The notes below the pieces were generated by a model. It had not been told where the DNA came from. It searched no databases and was given only the letters and a program-made list of their open reading frames with translations. Shown in pieces: positions 11,364 to 24,724 of a stretch of DNA of 64,000 nt (positions are counted from its first letter, which is position 1; each line of letters starts with the position of its first letter). The translations under genes and the position numbers were made by a program. Source of the DNA: Elymus sibiricus (taxonomy: Eukaryota; Streptophyta; Magnoliopsida; Poales; Poaceae); assembly GCA_039707655.1 (NCBI GenBank), contig CM077672.1, positions 457,290,390 to 457,354,389 of the forward strand. Reading direction: 5' to 3'.

Positions 11364-14300
11364 GTAATGATGTAGAGCGGAGAGCGGATGAATGATTTTT
11401 AAGAGTGTGTCTCTTTATATCTAATCCAGTATTATTGTTATGTTCTGGGTATGTGCATCTGGTACTTTTGGAGATTTATTATGCCTGTGATATGTAACAA
11501 ATGAGAAGATACACCGGTTGGTACCCTGGCAACGTATCTCTAAACGTTAATGAGTGCAGATCGGAACAGAATCCTTCGGTTGGATATTTATTTCCTATAT
11601 CTGTTTCTTCATGCTGAGATTAATACCCCGCATACGAGTTTCCATATCGATGTTAGGTTAGCTCAGCGTGTTGTGCATGTCCCACAATGAAGGGGGAGTC
11701 ATGTGACACGACAAGAAAAGCATTGCTCTTCTTCCCCATTGGACCAGCGGGGAGCCTCCCAAAAACTCGATATCAACAAAATCCTCCCCCCATTTCCTAG
11801 GTGTTTTGAATCAAGGCAAACGAGTGTTAGATTAGCACATGGGAGTTGGTTTGTCGCCATTTTATCCATGGTGATTAGCGCATCTCCAGATGGATCAAAC
11901 AACTACTCACATACCAAGTCGGGGATACAGCCGAGTGAGGATAAGGAAAGTCGGACGAGGAAAAACGGTTATGGTGGAGGACAGCTGGAGCACTGCAGTG
12001 AATGAGATAGATGGAATGGGCAATTGGGACTTTGGGGTGTGCAGCAAATCATAGCTATGTGGGCCTCGAATGATTCAGAAGGAGCATACAAAAATACAAA
12101 AATTACTATCATACATTACTCATCGGAGGAACGTGATTTTGAGAGCAACTTCAGACAATTCCTAAATTTGAGCCTTTAAAATGGGTGTTGCGTGAGAAGC
12201 GGATGAATGACTACCAACTGTACCCCCCCCCCCCCTACCTAAACCGTTATTATTGCTCTGTTTTTGGATTATGAACATTTAATACTTTTAGAGATTTGTG
12301 CATGTAATATGTAATAAGTACAAAGATCGAACAACAACTTGCAGACCAAGTTGGGGATAGAATTGTGTGAAGGATAAGGAAAATGAATGAAGAAGAACGA
12401 TTATGGAGGAGGCTGACTCGAGCACTACAGTCAATGCGGTGGGTGGGCATTTGTAGTGAATGAGGTAGATGGAAAGTGCAATTGGGACTCAGGGGGTATC
12501 GAGCAGACCAGAGTTATGTGGGCCCTGAATGGTTTATAATATACATCAAATGCATTCATAAATGTGAGGAACAGGAATTTGGGAGCAACTCTACCGGATT
12601 CCTAAATTTTGAGTTTTTTATAATGGCCGTAGAGTAAAAGGCGGACGAATGCTTCGTATCTAAACCATTATTACTATTTTGTTCTGGGATATATGCATTC
12701 AATACTTTTGATGTAGACTTATGTCTGTGATACGTAACAAATGTAAAGATACATCAATTGATACTCTGGCAACCCATCTATAGACGTTAATGAGTGCAGA
12801 TTGGAATGGGATCCTTTGGCCAAATATTACTTCCTATATCAGTGCCCTCGTGCTGAAATCAATACCCCGCATATGAGTTTTCCGTACCAAAGTGAGGTTA
12901 GCTCGGCACATGCGTCTATCCCACGGTGAAAGAGGAAGCCTTCTGACACCATGAAAAGAGCATTGTTTTTCTTACCCACTGGACGAGTAAGGAGCCTCCC
13001 CCAAAACTCAATCTCCACTACATCCCTCCCTCTATTTCATAGGTATTTTGAATCCATTCGAAGAAGTGTTAAATTAATACAGGGGAATCGATTTGTCATT
13101 GTTTTATCCGTGGTGATAATTAGCGCATCTTCGAATTAATCGAATAACTACTCACAAATCAAGTTGGGGATAGAACCGTGCGAAGGAGAAGCAAAGTGAG
13201 ATGACGAAGACCGATTGTGGTGAAGGACGGCTGGAGCGCTACAGTGAATATAGTAGGTTGGTGTTTGCAGCGGATGGCATAGATGGGAAGGGCAATTGAG
13301 ACTTTCTGATGTCTAGCAGCAGACTATAACTATATGGGCCCCGAATGATTTAGAAGGTACATCTATACGACTTGCAGCGAGTCAATACAAAATTAATGCC
13401 ATACATTACTCACAGGAGGAACGTGAGTTTGAGAGCAACTCAAGCGGATTCCTAAATTTCGAGCCTTTGCAATGGGTGTAGAGTGGGAAGCGGATGAATG
13501 TCTCCCAAGTTTACACCTCCCCATATATAAACCATCTACTACTCTGTTTTGGGATATGGGCATTTAATTTTTTTTTAGAGATTTGTTGTCTGTAATACAT
13601 AATAAATAAAGATATTTTTTAACTTAAATACAAAGATATTTTGACTGATAGCCTGGCAACGCATCTCTAAAGGTTAATGAAACTAGAACATAAACCTTCG
13701 GGCAAATATTTATTTTCTATATCACTGTCTTCGTACTAAATTCAATACGCATAATGAGTTTCCACATCGAAGTGATGTTAGCTCGGCATGTTTGTGTATC
13801 CACATCGAAGGGGTGGACCGGTGGAGTGTGTGACACAACAGCGGAGCGCACTATTCTTCTTCCCCGACGAGCAAGGAGCCTCCCCTCACCCCCCTCCCCC
13901 CCCCCCCCCAAAACTCAATCCCTAAATCCATTACCTGAGTATTAAATTTGCACCGGGGATTCGATTTGTCTTAGTTTATCCATGGTCATTAGCGCATCTT
14001 CAAATGGACCGAACAACTACCTGGAGACCAAGATCGGGATAGAATTGTGTGGAGGAGAAGAAAATTGAGAGAAGAAGAACAAGTGTGGATGAGGGCGGCT
14101 GCAACACTATGAGAATTTGCAGTCAATGAGGTAGATGGGAAAGGCAATTGGGATTTGGGGGTGTCGAGCATACTAGAGCTACGTGGACCCTGAATGGTTT
14201 AGAATGTACATCAAATGCACTCACAATGCGAATTGTAGTAGGCCAATACATAAATTAATATCACACAATGTATTTTTTAGTCTTTATAATGGTGGTGTAG

Positions 14301-15110
14301 AGTGAGAAGCGGGCGCGTGACTCACGAGTGTGCACCTCCCCATATCTAAACCATTACGATCTCTCTGTCTTGGGGATCTGAGCATTTAGTATGTTTACAG
14401 ATTTTTGTCTGCAATACGTAATAAATACAAAGATATGTTGGCTAATACACCGGCCACGCATCGTAAATGTTAATGAGTACAAACTGGAACAAAATCCTTC
14501 GGTCAAATATTAATTTCCTATATCATTGTCTTCGTGCTAAAATCAATACCCCACGTATGAGTTTCCATACATATGTGACATTAGCTTGGCATGTGTGCCT
14601 ATCGATAGCAAAGGGGAGGAGTCGTGTGACACAGTGGTGGAACTCACTATTCTTCTTCCCCACTGGGTGAGCGAGGAGCCTCCCCCCAAATCTCAATCCC
14701 AGTACATCCCTCCCTCCATTTCCCAAGTATTCTTGGATCCAGTCGACAAGCCTAAATTTAGCATAAGGAATGGATTTGCTGTCGTTTTATCCATGGTGAT
14801 TAACGCATATCCGAATGGACCAAACAACTACTTGCAGACCAAGTAGAATTGTGCCGAGGAGAAGGAAATGAGCAAAAAAGAACGATTGTGGTGGAGGACA
14901 GTTGGAGCACTATAGTCAATGCGGTAGGTTAGCATTTGCAGTGAATGGGGTAGATTTTTTTAGATGAGTGAACGGGGTAGATGAGAAGGGCAGCTGGGAC
15001 TTAGGGGTTTGTCTAGTAGACCAGAGCTATGTGGGACCTAAATGGCTTAGATTGTACACTCATAAATGCGACTTGTAGTAGGCCAACACTGAAATTAATA
15101 CCACACATTA
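11364..15110. repeat. Diverged tandem array, about 0.8-kb unit, five copies
   Basis: Anchors recur at near-constant spacing. The block gtagag..agcggatgaatg starts near 11364, 12171, 12613, 13459 and 14280, giving steps of 807, 442, 846 and 821 bp. Each full unit then carries, in order, aaaccattatta, gataca/gatatgt, gttaatgagtgcagat, a shared tract ending in gagcctccc, a run of C, ccatggtgattagcgcat, gggataga..tgtg, and gagcaactc. The 442-bp unit lacks the middle part. Copies differ by many substitutions and small indels, so the array is old. No open frame is shared between copies. Confidence 0.75.
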
Positions 15111-16367
15111 CAAATTCCGAGGTGTACGTGTTTAAGGTACATATTCCAGTGGGGTGCGCACTAGAGCGCATGTGCCGGTTATTCCCTCAATAATGATTTT
15201 TATAAATTTTTTTTGACAGAAAGACTGTAAGGGAACCCCGTACAGTATAATTGGTGCAACAAACCCAAATTGCAAGTACCATGATTTTTATATTTGCACG
15301 TGGGGTCCACATATCCTTTAGTAGCATGTTATCCTTTTCTTCTCGCTACAGCTCTAAAAACCATGGAGGTGCTCGTGGCCCGCCCACCCCCGTCAGTCCC
15401 CGCCCCTCTGTTGTCGTCGCTCGTTCGTGTGGGTTATTGCCTGCCCACCCTCGCAGCGATGACCACACCCACCCGTGTCGGCTACATGGGATCTCTCGAT
15501 GGTGTGGCCGCGGCTGTTGCTGCTTTGGTCAGTGTGATCTCTCGACTGTTGCTCTCCATAAGCTGCTGGTCTCCGTCAGTGTGTCCACAAATAAGACGCA
15601 GTTGTTGCTCTCATGCCTGCGCAGTTGATATCTGCAAGTGTACAGAGTTGTTGCCCAGTTTATATGTTTCGAACCCACAGAGAGATTATATGAAGGCAAC
15701 TACCAACTTCACAGTTACGTTGTCACGGACGCAACTACGCTCACACCCAAACCGAGTTTGGAGATAGCTTACTATATATTATTGATTGCTAGAGATAACG
15801 ATAAAAGATGGAATTAAAGTGAGTACTAACTAGAACGTAAAATAAATACAGAAACCGAAAGGAGAAATAAGCTAAGAAGAAATAATGCGATGTTTTACAT
15901 GAGCAAAGGTGGTGTGTCTAGGCATGGTTCACTAGTACCGCGGGTTTGAATGGCGTTATTCTATCGACTACCAACACTAGCTAAGTCCATCCTATTGTCT
16001 ATAGGATCCGAGTAATCTACTTATGGTGGATGGTCCCTCACATAACACTGTCTCTCAAGCAGCGCCTTATTGAGACAATCCAATTGTCCTACTTCCGTCA
16101 CATACATGCATAAGTTAACGGAAGACATTAAGATCATAAAGATCGGACCAAAGACATTTACTTCTATGGACAACCAGAATTCCTAGGCAAGTTTTGCTCC
16201 TCTCAAGATACCAATGCCTGTCACCCAAAGGTTTATCAGACCACACAATTTACCTATTAACTTCATGTGCGACCTAGGGATTTGGATGTCTCCAACTACG
16301 CCGGTGGACTAGACATCTCCAACCACTAACTTACCACACAGTAAACAATAACATGACAAGTACACAC
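15111..16367. other. Unclassified sequence left of the Copia element
   Basis: No supported gene is present. The stretch 15350-15640 is GC-richer and free of stops in one plus frame, but it has no ATG start and no recognisable motif. From about 15780 the sequence looks like part of an older repeat into which the Copia element inserted. The matching right part would begin at 25944. Confidence 0.35.
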
Positions 16368-16372
16368 ATAAA
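16368..16372. repeat. Left target-site duplication of Copia element (ataaa)
   Basis: The five bases ataaa directly before the left LTR match the five bases at 25939-25943 directly after the right LTR. This fixes both element boundaries. Confidence 0.9.
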
Positions 16373-18411
16373 TGTTGGGGAACGCAGCAGGAAACAAAAA
16401 TTTTCCGACCTACGTACCAGCCCAGGATCACTATGGAGACTGCATACAAGGTTTGATCTGTTTCGTTACCGACTCGTAGCGCAGCGGAAGTAGAGTCGAT
16501 GACGAACGGCGGTGCAGATCCCCGCAGCTAGGATTTACAACCTCCCAACCGCGAGGATGTACTCCCACGTCAGCTCACCGGACGGATCTCCGGGCAGCCC
16601 TTCGGGAGGCATCGGGACAGTCCCTCGGATAGTCCCACCGGACGGATCCTCGGACAGCCCTTAGGGAGGCCCCTGGACAGCCCTTCGGGCGGGTCACTCG
16701 GACAGCCCTTCGGGAGGACACCCGAAACTCAAACTGTAACTCGGACAGCCCTTCGGGAGGCACTCTCGAACTAAGACCGAAACTACGATCTCTCTACAGA
16801 GTTGCACACATACGGTGTCATCTATCCGGCAGGGCTTCGCCGTCCAGAACTAGTTCCCACCGGAACCCAGACAGCCTTTCGGCTCTACGAAACTATTTCG
16901 CTGGGAGGGAGAGAGAAGCCAGAAATGTCATGGCATGTGTATGTGAGAGCAAGGATGAAGCATATGGGGCTGCCTCCTCCCCTCTATTTATAGGAAAAAC
17001 AAGGGGTAGGATGGGCATATCCAAAATGCCATGTCATCCCAAAATATCTTGGGAAGATATTTGTGGAAAGCCAACTTCCAACCATATCCATAAATCTGAT
17101 TTCACTATTCACGACGACATTTTTCAGCGTCCGGTCGAACTGAAAATATTTATGTGGGCTTAGAACAATTCCAGTACCCACTAAAATAAGTTTCAATGCG
17201 ATCCGGAACAATTCCGGTTTAGTGATTTTCATCTGCGAAAAGCATCTGAAGCGGTTCCGGCAGCTCCGGAACATTTCCGGTTTTCATCCCGGAAAATTCC
17301 AGAAAGTTTCCAGAATGATTCTGGCACCCTCCAAGAATTATCAGGCATGTGCCGAAACCAATCTGACTTTATGGTATCCTCTGAAACAACTTTTCAGTTT
17401 TACCGGAACTATTCCGATATCCTCTCCGGAACGTTTCCGTTTCGTCCGAAACTTTTTCGGTGAATTTCTCTCAGACTCCCCGTCTAGTATTCAGCAGATA
17501 GATGACCCTTAAGCGTGTGACCCTATAGGTTCGGTGAAGTATAGACATGACCCGGAACACTTTCCGATCAATGATCAACATCGGAGCCGTGGACACCCAT
17601 ATTGACCCCTATACCCACACGAATGAATATTCGAGTGAACCTCCAGTTGCCGTGTGCTATTCCTGTTGCTTCGCGATATGTTACAAATACCCGAGGTGAG
17701 AAACATCGGCATCCTCGTGGATCAACACTTGTCCACAATGCCAGTTACCTCGTTGCCGGTATTGTTCTCTTTTCTCGTTCCCGTGTTCCGGCATCCCTGT
17801 GATCAAATCACCCTGTGTCTGGCCAGACGATGATGGATACCGTAACACCGAGAGGGCCCAGAGATATCTCTCCATCGTCGGAGGAGCAAATCCCAATCTT
17901 GAGCTATCAAGTCCCTTGACATACTTTTCCATGAACCCGTAAGCCGCCGTAATAGCCACCCATTTACGGATGACGTTTAACAAACCCCAAAGTTCATGAA
18001 GCAAGCATGAAGAAACTCGACACTCTCATGGTCTAAGGAATTATGCAAACATTAACTTCTCTGTGTTATTAACCATAAACTTATGACGAATGTATCTCAT
18101 AGCATAACATCAATCGGGTCGATTCAACACAAGTGTTCTACCAACAATTGTGCCCTCAAAATTGCCGGCATAGCCATGCCCATGATCAGGAAAACAGGAT
18201 CATCATGCAATACTTGAGCCAGTCATAGAGGCTTGACTAGGAATACATTTTACCGTTTATTATCCCACACGTGCATATGAGTCTTCCTCCGAGCCTCGTG
18301 GTTATTGTAGACTCGAGAACCATAGCAGTTATAGCATGGAACATAAACCTAATTATGAACAGGGAGATAATCAATAACATTTATTATTGCCTCTAGGGCA
18401 TATCTCCTACA
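16373..18411 (-). repeat. Left LTR (3' LTR of the minus-oriented element)
   Basis: It begins TGTTGGGGAACGC and ends ATCTCCTACA on the plus strand. It is 2039 bp, the same length as the right LTR. About five differences are visible by eye, all transitions. It contains a minus-strand TATA motif (CTATAAATAG, 16984-16993), a GC-rich tandem repeat at about 16575-16770 and a cluster of GGAANNNTTCC palindromes at about 17190-17580. Confidence 0.95.
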
Positions 18412-18425
18412 GACTCCCACTTGAA
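18412..18425 (-). other. Polypurine tract of Copia element
   Basis: On the minus strand TTCAAGTGGGAGTC directly precedes the LTR that begins TGTAGG. This is the usual place and composition of a Copia polypurine tract, which primes plus-strand DNA synthesis. Confidence 0.85.
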
Positions 18426-18761
18426 CTAGAGTCAATAATCTAGTCAATGCTAATGCACTTTACACCTATGGCATACTGGTGTAAAATATGCTTCGCATGT
18501 GGTATAGCCTGATGTCCAACGGATCTGACGACTTCAGCTCTGTGTGTAACTTTGCATATCCTTGCGTTTTCACGCTTTCACAAAATTCATATTTTGTCTG
18601 GACTTGGCCTTGCATATGTGTGAATCATTGGTCGAAACCTGATTCCTCAGACTGAGCTATGGAGCAACTATCTGCAATAGTGTCCCATAGACCAAAGTTA
18701 TCTTGGAACCATACTAAGTTCATGAATGAACTATATGATTCAACAACTTCTTTGTCGCTTC

Positions 18762-20997
18762 TTAAGCATCAACATACTTAGCCTTTGTTATAGAATTCGC
18801 CACAGTATCTTGTTTGGAACAATTTCCAACTACCGTGCCATCATATTGTGTATTACACAAAACCCTTAACTTAAATCGAAAATCGCATGGAGCATTGATG
18901 AAGACTGTATCGATGTAATTACTTACAACGAGCACTTCATAATCTCTGCTTGCGAGAAAACGTGTCATCACTACTACTCTAGTACTTAATGACATCTTTC
19001 ACTGTTGTCCTATGATCAGTACTTTGATCACTTTGGTATCCATACTCGCAACAACTTTTGGAGTATCGGACATATCTGGTTGTTTTACATACCATGGAAT
19101 ACATGATTAATCCAAACACAAGAGTGTGTGGAATCTCCATCATGTATTTTACTCATCAGTGTTTTGGGACACCGAGTCTTGCAAAAACTCTTTCCATGTG
19201 ACTTCGGCAAGAATCACTCCTTGGCGTTTTAAATGCTAAAAAGTTTTAGCATCTTGTCAATATGTATTCATTGCTTAGCCCCATTAGGTAAATCTATCTC
19301 CATAGATCATCATGCCTAATATTGAGGCTATTTAGCCCAAGCACTTCATCGGAAAAACTATTTTCAAATGAAGTCCTAATTCGTGTCAAGAAATTTATTT
19401 CCAATTAACAATGTGTCAAGTACACAAGGTTTTTAGAAATATTATTATGCTCCCACTTACTTTCTTGAATCACAAGCATCTTCGATACCCATTTGATGAA
19501 GTCAAACCCCTTTGACCATTCCATCAAAAACGAAGATTCCAACTCCACTTTGCTCTCTTCTGTCCATCGCTGGAACTCTGAAGTTTGCATACTTACTAGC
19601 ATCCTCTAGATCGACAAATTACTTTGGACTGTATCACATACAAGTCCTAGGTTTCATTTCCATCAGATGGAAATCCCTTTGTCATCCATGTTTCATATCT
19701 CATGATTGAAATATGTATTAATTGCTAGTTCAACCCGAACCGACATCAAGCATCGCTACGGTGAGACAATCTCATCGTAGTCAACTCCTTGAACTTGTTA
19801 TTGCAACAAGTCGAGCTTTATGGATAAAACATTTTATCCGTATCAGTTTTTAGTTTCAATAAATATTCGTTAGACTCTAAGTCTTCTGAAAGGTGTATCA
19901 AGATATTAATCTTGAATCACTTATATGGAAACTATCTCGGATTGTATTGGCATTTAGCCAATTCCGGAGTCAGGGCCCATCAACGCTTCCTTATGTATCG
20001 TAGGTATACTGTTGTCCAACAACAATATCTCGTTTGCGCACCTGAGAGGTTTGCACGAGCCTTGCCTACGTGGTTCAGCTGCAAGTTCGACTGAAGTCCA
20101 TACATTTTATCGTAGAGACTTCCGTATCAGTCGCAGTAGGAAACTCCGGAATCACTTCCAAGGTTTCTTTCCTTTGATCTGATGACGAAGATACTGGTTA
20201 TCTCGTCGAGTTGCACTGTCCTCCCACTCGCCTTTTGTAAGAACTATTCTCTTTAAAAGCATACCGTTTTGCGGCAAAATCCTTTGCCTCGGTATAGTGG
20301 TGGGGAATACCCAATGACTTGGGATAACCTTACAAAGTAGCACTTTTCTGATTTGGAATAGGTTTGTAACCTTTTACACAAGCCCCATATTCCAAATGTT
20401 AAGAAAAGATATAACATGGTTGGGCGTACGATACCATGGCGTCATTTCAACAGACCTGATGGATCTCTTTTCAGTGTAAAAGCCGCAGTCTCTAAAGCAT
20501 CACTCTTTAAAAGGGATAATGGCAAATTTATTTATGTCATCTTTGATCTTACCATTTCATGAATGGTTCGATTACATCTACACGGATTCTCCACTTGCAG
20601 TGGTGCTCCGGGAGGTGTAAGTTATGAAACCCCTTTCACAACTCATCAGACATTCGCTAAACTTGTAACTCAAATATTCCTTTCTGCAATCGAATTGTAG
20701 AAACATATTTTTCTTGTTACAATAACTTCTACTTCATTTTTGAAAACCTTATGAATGAATTCAAAAGATCCAGACTTACGTCTCAACAAGTAAATATCCA
20801 TATATCTACTTGAGTCATTTCTGAAGATAGATAACTCCACTACTTGCAACAACATTTATTGGACTACACACATCATAATGTATGATCACCAATATGTTCT
20901 TTGCTCGTTCCTTATGGTCTGTGAACGGTATTTCAGTCACTTCACTTTTCAGAGGAAAGTTGCAAGTGTCAGATGATTCAAAATCAAACGACTTCAA
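18762..20997 (-). pseudogene. Decayed Copia pol: integrase, reverse transcriptase, RNase H
   Basis: Three pieces in Copia order are recognisable on the minus strand. Near 20700-20997 an integrase segment reads TEIPFTDHKERAKNIL, then DDSSRYMDIYLLRRKSGSFE further on, matching the Copia integrase entry region. Near 19760-19795 the reverse-transcriptase motif VQGVDYDEIVSP is followed at once by a stop. Near 18770-18850 the RNase H region reads CSKQDTVANSITKAKY. No frame links them, and stops and frameshifts are frequent. The polyprotein cannot be made from this copy. The call rests on motif resemblance to the Copia family. Confidence 0.8.
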
Positions 20998-21123
20998 AAT
21001 CCATCATAATGGAATTTTCCATGCGGGTTTCTCCAATGTGACCAAATGTAGTGCCACACTTGTGTGGTATTCTTTTAGTCTTGCGACATTTAGTGTCAGT
21101 GTTATGGATGTATCATATTTCCA

Positions 21124-21652
21124 TCAATATTCATAACATACATCCCATCTTGTATGGAAGCATGGCCCTTCATGTTATTCATAACACCGAACATCAAAAG
21201 TTCTCTTATGAATAACCTTCTTGCAAAATACCTTATGCAAAGGGCTAGAGTGTGTAAAACTCTAAAATGATTTATGAAAGTAAATACAGAGGTAATGTAT
21301 TATTATCAATATTCATAACATACTTCTCATTCATAATGAAAGTATGGCCCTTTTGTTATTCATAACTCCGAACATTAAAAGTTCTCTTATGAACAACCTT
21401 CTTGCAAGATACTTTATGCAATGGGCTAGAGTGTGTAAAACTCTAAAATGATTTATGAAAGTAAATACAGAGGTAATGTATTATTATCAATATTCATAAC
21501 ATACTTCTCATTCATAATGAAAGTATGGCCCTTTTGTTATTCATAACTCCGAACATTAAAAGTTCTCTTATGAACAACCTTCTTGCAAGATACTTTATGC
21601 AATGGGCTAGAGTGTGTAAAACTCTAAAATGATTTATGAAAGTAAATACATC
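21124..21652. repeat. Three tandem copies of a 181-bp repeat inside the Copia element
   Basis: Copies start at 21124, 21306 and 21487, each opening tcaatattcataacata and containing gggctagagtgtgtaaaact. Copies two and three are almost identical and copy one has diverged further. This points to an older duplication followed by a recent one. The repeat sits in the gag-to-integrase part of the interior. Confidence 0.85.
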
Positions 21653-23884
21653 GGGAATACACCTATGGAAGGCATAGTAACATTTACTATGTTCCCTGCG
21701 TGTATCTAAACCTCATTCCTGGCTAGTCTTTCAGGCCATAGTAGTTCTTACATCAAGTTGCAACAGAATGCAATCGAGCGGGTATCTTTGTGATTAACTC
21801 ACAATACCCAAGAATTAGTGATTAACATGTTTAACCATAATTCCCAAGAACTATATCTTTGACCAGCCTTCTATACATCAAAAAACCTGTATGACATTCA
21901 TACATGAGCTGGATATTCCAGTCTTCTTTCCTTTTGTCATTATACTTCTAACAGTTTAACTTTCAGTATTTCTCCTACTCTCAGAAGAAGCACCCAACTT
22001 AAGAGTGGCGATAGCCCCGGACTTCCTAGGCGTGAAAGTTTCACTAACACCCTTCGGACACTTCCTTTCTCTTTAAGTTGTTGTTTTATTCACCTTTCAG
22101 CATATGACAGGCGTTCTCCTGGATCCCTCTCTTATCAGTCTAATGCATAGTAAACTCCTTTACTAATAGTTTGCAAACAAACATTACTTTGGATATCTCA
22201 TATCTTTTAGCCTTTGTCTGTCTCTGAAATTGATTTTCAGATTCCATGAATATCACATAACTATCCAAACTTTCGAAGTTCGGGTCTCATGGAAGCAAAC
22301 GTATTTCACTTGACTGAAACAGAATTCTAGCTTTTGGATCGAAGGACGAGAGTCACATGATCCATAGCATTAGCGGGAGAATACCGAAAGTATGCGATAG
22401 GACAAAGTCCTTCTCGGCACTCTAGAGGACAATCCTCACATTACGATACCAACCGTAAAGCTTTAACCAGATATTTAACAGCTATTCAATTTTAATAGGG
22501 AAGGTGGAAACGCGAGCCATTATTCTACAACTATTATGCAAATCACACTTAGACAGTGTTCAAAATTAATTGCACTGAGAATTAAAAGAATTAATTCTAC
22601 AGTGCGCTCCCACTCAAATCAATATCTCTCATAATTGATTGTGAGTGATACAAGATCCACATTTTAATTTAACGCCATTGATGTGGACATCACTGATGAC
22701 GAGAATTTCAATTGGTGGGCAAACATGCCGATCACATCTCTATGTGACTCCTGTTCATCTTTCGATGGGCGTGTTCCGAGCTCAGGACGATCAAGCCAGA
22801 ACGTCAAGACAACCAAGTGATCTCGCTGCGAGGTCTGACCTCACCCGCCTCATTCCTCTCGATTCGTTCGTACCCATGTGGACATGGCGCACCCCGAAAA
22901 GATACGAATTTCAGACGGTGCTACACTTGGGAGAACACTAACTACTTGATATTTTTGTGAGAGATCACCCTAATAAAAGCGACTACTGCGCAATCAAAAG
23001 GGTGCATCATAAGGGATAAACATCTCAGGCAATTCATAATAGCATGATATGGTATAGCCCTTTCTGACGGAGAAGTCTTTCATTTCTTCGTCTTCGGCAT
23101 TCGCGTTGGTGTTCACCTTCGCGAAGATTGCCACCACCTTGTCGATGCACCAGATAATATTGCTATCTCTATAGCTAATAAAATAAGTGCATTACATAAG
23201 GTTGACACGCAGGTCATTAAAGTGCAATCATATGGCTCCAGCCATCATGCCAAATCATGACACGCAGGTCATGTTAATTTTACATCATATAGTCATCTCA
23301 TACATAATCAAATTAATATGAGCACTGCTATACCACATCATATGCACATGCAAACCATCCTGCAAAACCAAGTTAGACGCCTCTAATCGGTTCATGCAAA
23401 ATTTTATTTTACGTGGCTCCTAAGGTTTCGAAACAAACCGAAGCTACCTACGTATTATCATCAAGTATGATAATTCAAGTCGCTAGATTAACATCGCGGG
23501 GTGTATGAAACACGAGATAATTAAATCTCGAGCCCCATACTAAACTTCGTCATACGCATGACCCCCGTGCAGATCATATCTGCAATGCCCTTTCATCTGC
23601 GAATTTCATCTTTCTTTTGACTATGGCGGAACCCAAAGAACTGAAGCACTTCGTTGATCAATCAGGATCGCGGATTGCCAGAACTTTGTGAAATTCCACC
23701 ATACTGTCTCGAGATTGAGCAAACGCAAATTCTAGGGAAGCAACAAGAACATCGGGTAACAGACTTCATCTGTCACCGCACAAATAATTTTCAGCAATAG
23801 ATCTCATCTACTACCTAATTATATTGTGCAACACCCATACATCTCTATGTATTCTAGATCGCAACCTGCATCTACGCATAGCAC

Positions 23885-23898
23885 GGCTCTTGATGCCA
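23885..23898 (-). other. Primer-binding site of Copia element
   Basis: One base after the end of the functional 5' LTR the minus strand reads TGGCATCAAGAGC. This is close to TGGTATCAGAGC, the complement of the initiator tRNA-Met 3' end used by Copia elements. It fixes the element orientation as minus. Confidence 0.85.
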
Positions 23899-24101
23899 CT
23901 GTTGGGGAACGCAGCAGAAAACAAAAATTTTCCGACCTACGTACCAGCCCAGGATCACTATGGAGACTGCATACAAGGTTTGATCTGTTTCGTTACCGAC
24001 TCGTAGCGCAGCGGAAGTAGAGTCGATGACGAACGGCGGTGCAGATCCCCGCAGCTAGGATTTACAACCTCCCAACCGCGAGGATGTACTCCCACGTCAG
24101 C

Positions 24102-24290
24102 TCACCGGACGGATCTCCGGGCAGCCCTTCGGGAGGCATCGGGACAGTCCCTCGGATAGTCCCACCGGACGGATCCTCGGACAGCCCTTAGGGAGGCCCC
24201 TGGACAGCCCTTCGGGCGGGTCACTCGGACAGCCCTTCGGGAGGACACCCGAAACTCAAACTGTAACTCGGACAGCCCTTCGGGAGGCAC
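24102..24290 (-). repeat. GC-rich short tandem repeat in the transcribed part of the LTR
   Basis: About six degenerate copies of ggacagcccttcgggaggc occur with spacers of a few to about 30 bases. They lie roughly 230-410 bases downstream of the TATA motif on the minus strand, so they would be in the element's RNA leader. The identical array in the left LTR is at 16575-16763. Confidence 0.75.
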
Positions 24291-24510
24291 TCTCGAACTA
24301 AGACCGAAACTACGATCTCTCTACAGAGTTGCACACATACGGTGTCATCTATCCGGCAGGGCTTCACCGTCCAGAACTAGTTCCCACCGGAACCCAGACA
24401 GCCTTTCGGCTCTACGAAACTATTTCGCTGGGAGGGAGAGAGAAGCCAGAAATGTCATGGCATGTGTATGTGAGAGCAAGGATGAAGCATATGGGGCTGC
24501 CTCCTCCCCT

Positions 24511-24520
24511 CTATTTATAG
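24511..24520 (-). promoter_or_regulatory. TATA box of the Copia 5' LTR
   Basis: The minus strand reads CTATAAATAG, a canonical plant TATA box, inside the LTR that lies upstream of the internal region in the element's orientation. It separates the palindrome-rich U3 part (higher coordinates) from the repeat-rich leader (lower coordinates). Confidence 0.75.
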
Positions 24521-24724
24521 GAAAAACAAGGGGTAGGATGGGCATATCCAAAATGCCATGTCATCCCAAAATATCTTGGGAAGATATTTGTGGAAAGCCA
24601 ACTTCCAACCATATTCATAAATCTGATTTCACTATTCACGACGACATTTTTCAGCGTCCGGTCGAACTGAAAATATTTATGTGGGCTTAGAACAATTCCA
24701 GTACCCACTAAAATAAGTTTCAAT

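Noticed and set aside
15294..15767. 157-codon plus-strand open frame
   Set aside because: It lacks an ATG start, has no recognisable motif, and lies in GC-rich sequence where stops are rare by chance.
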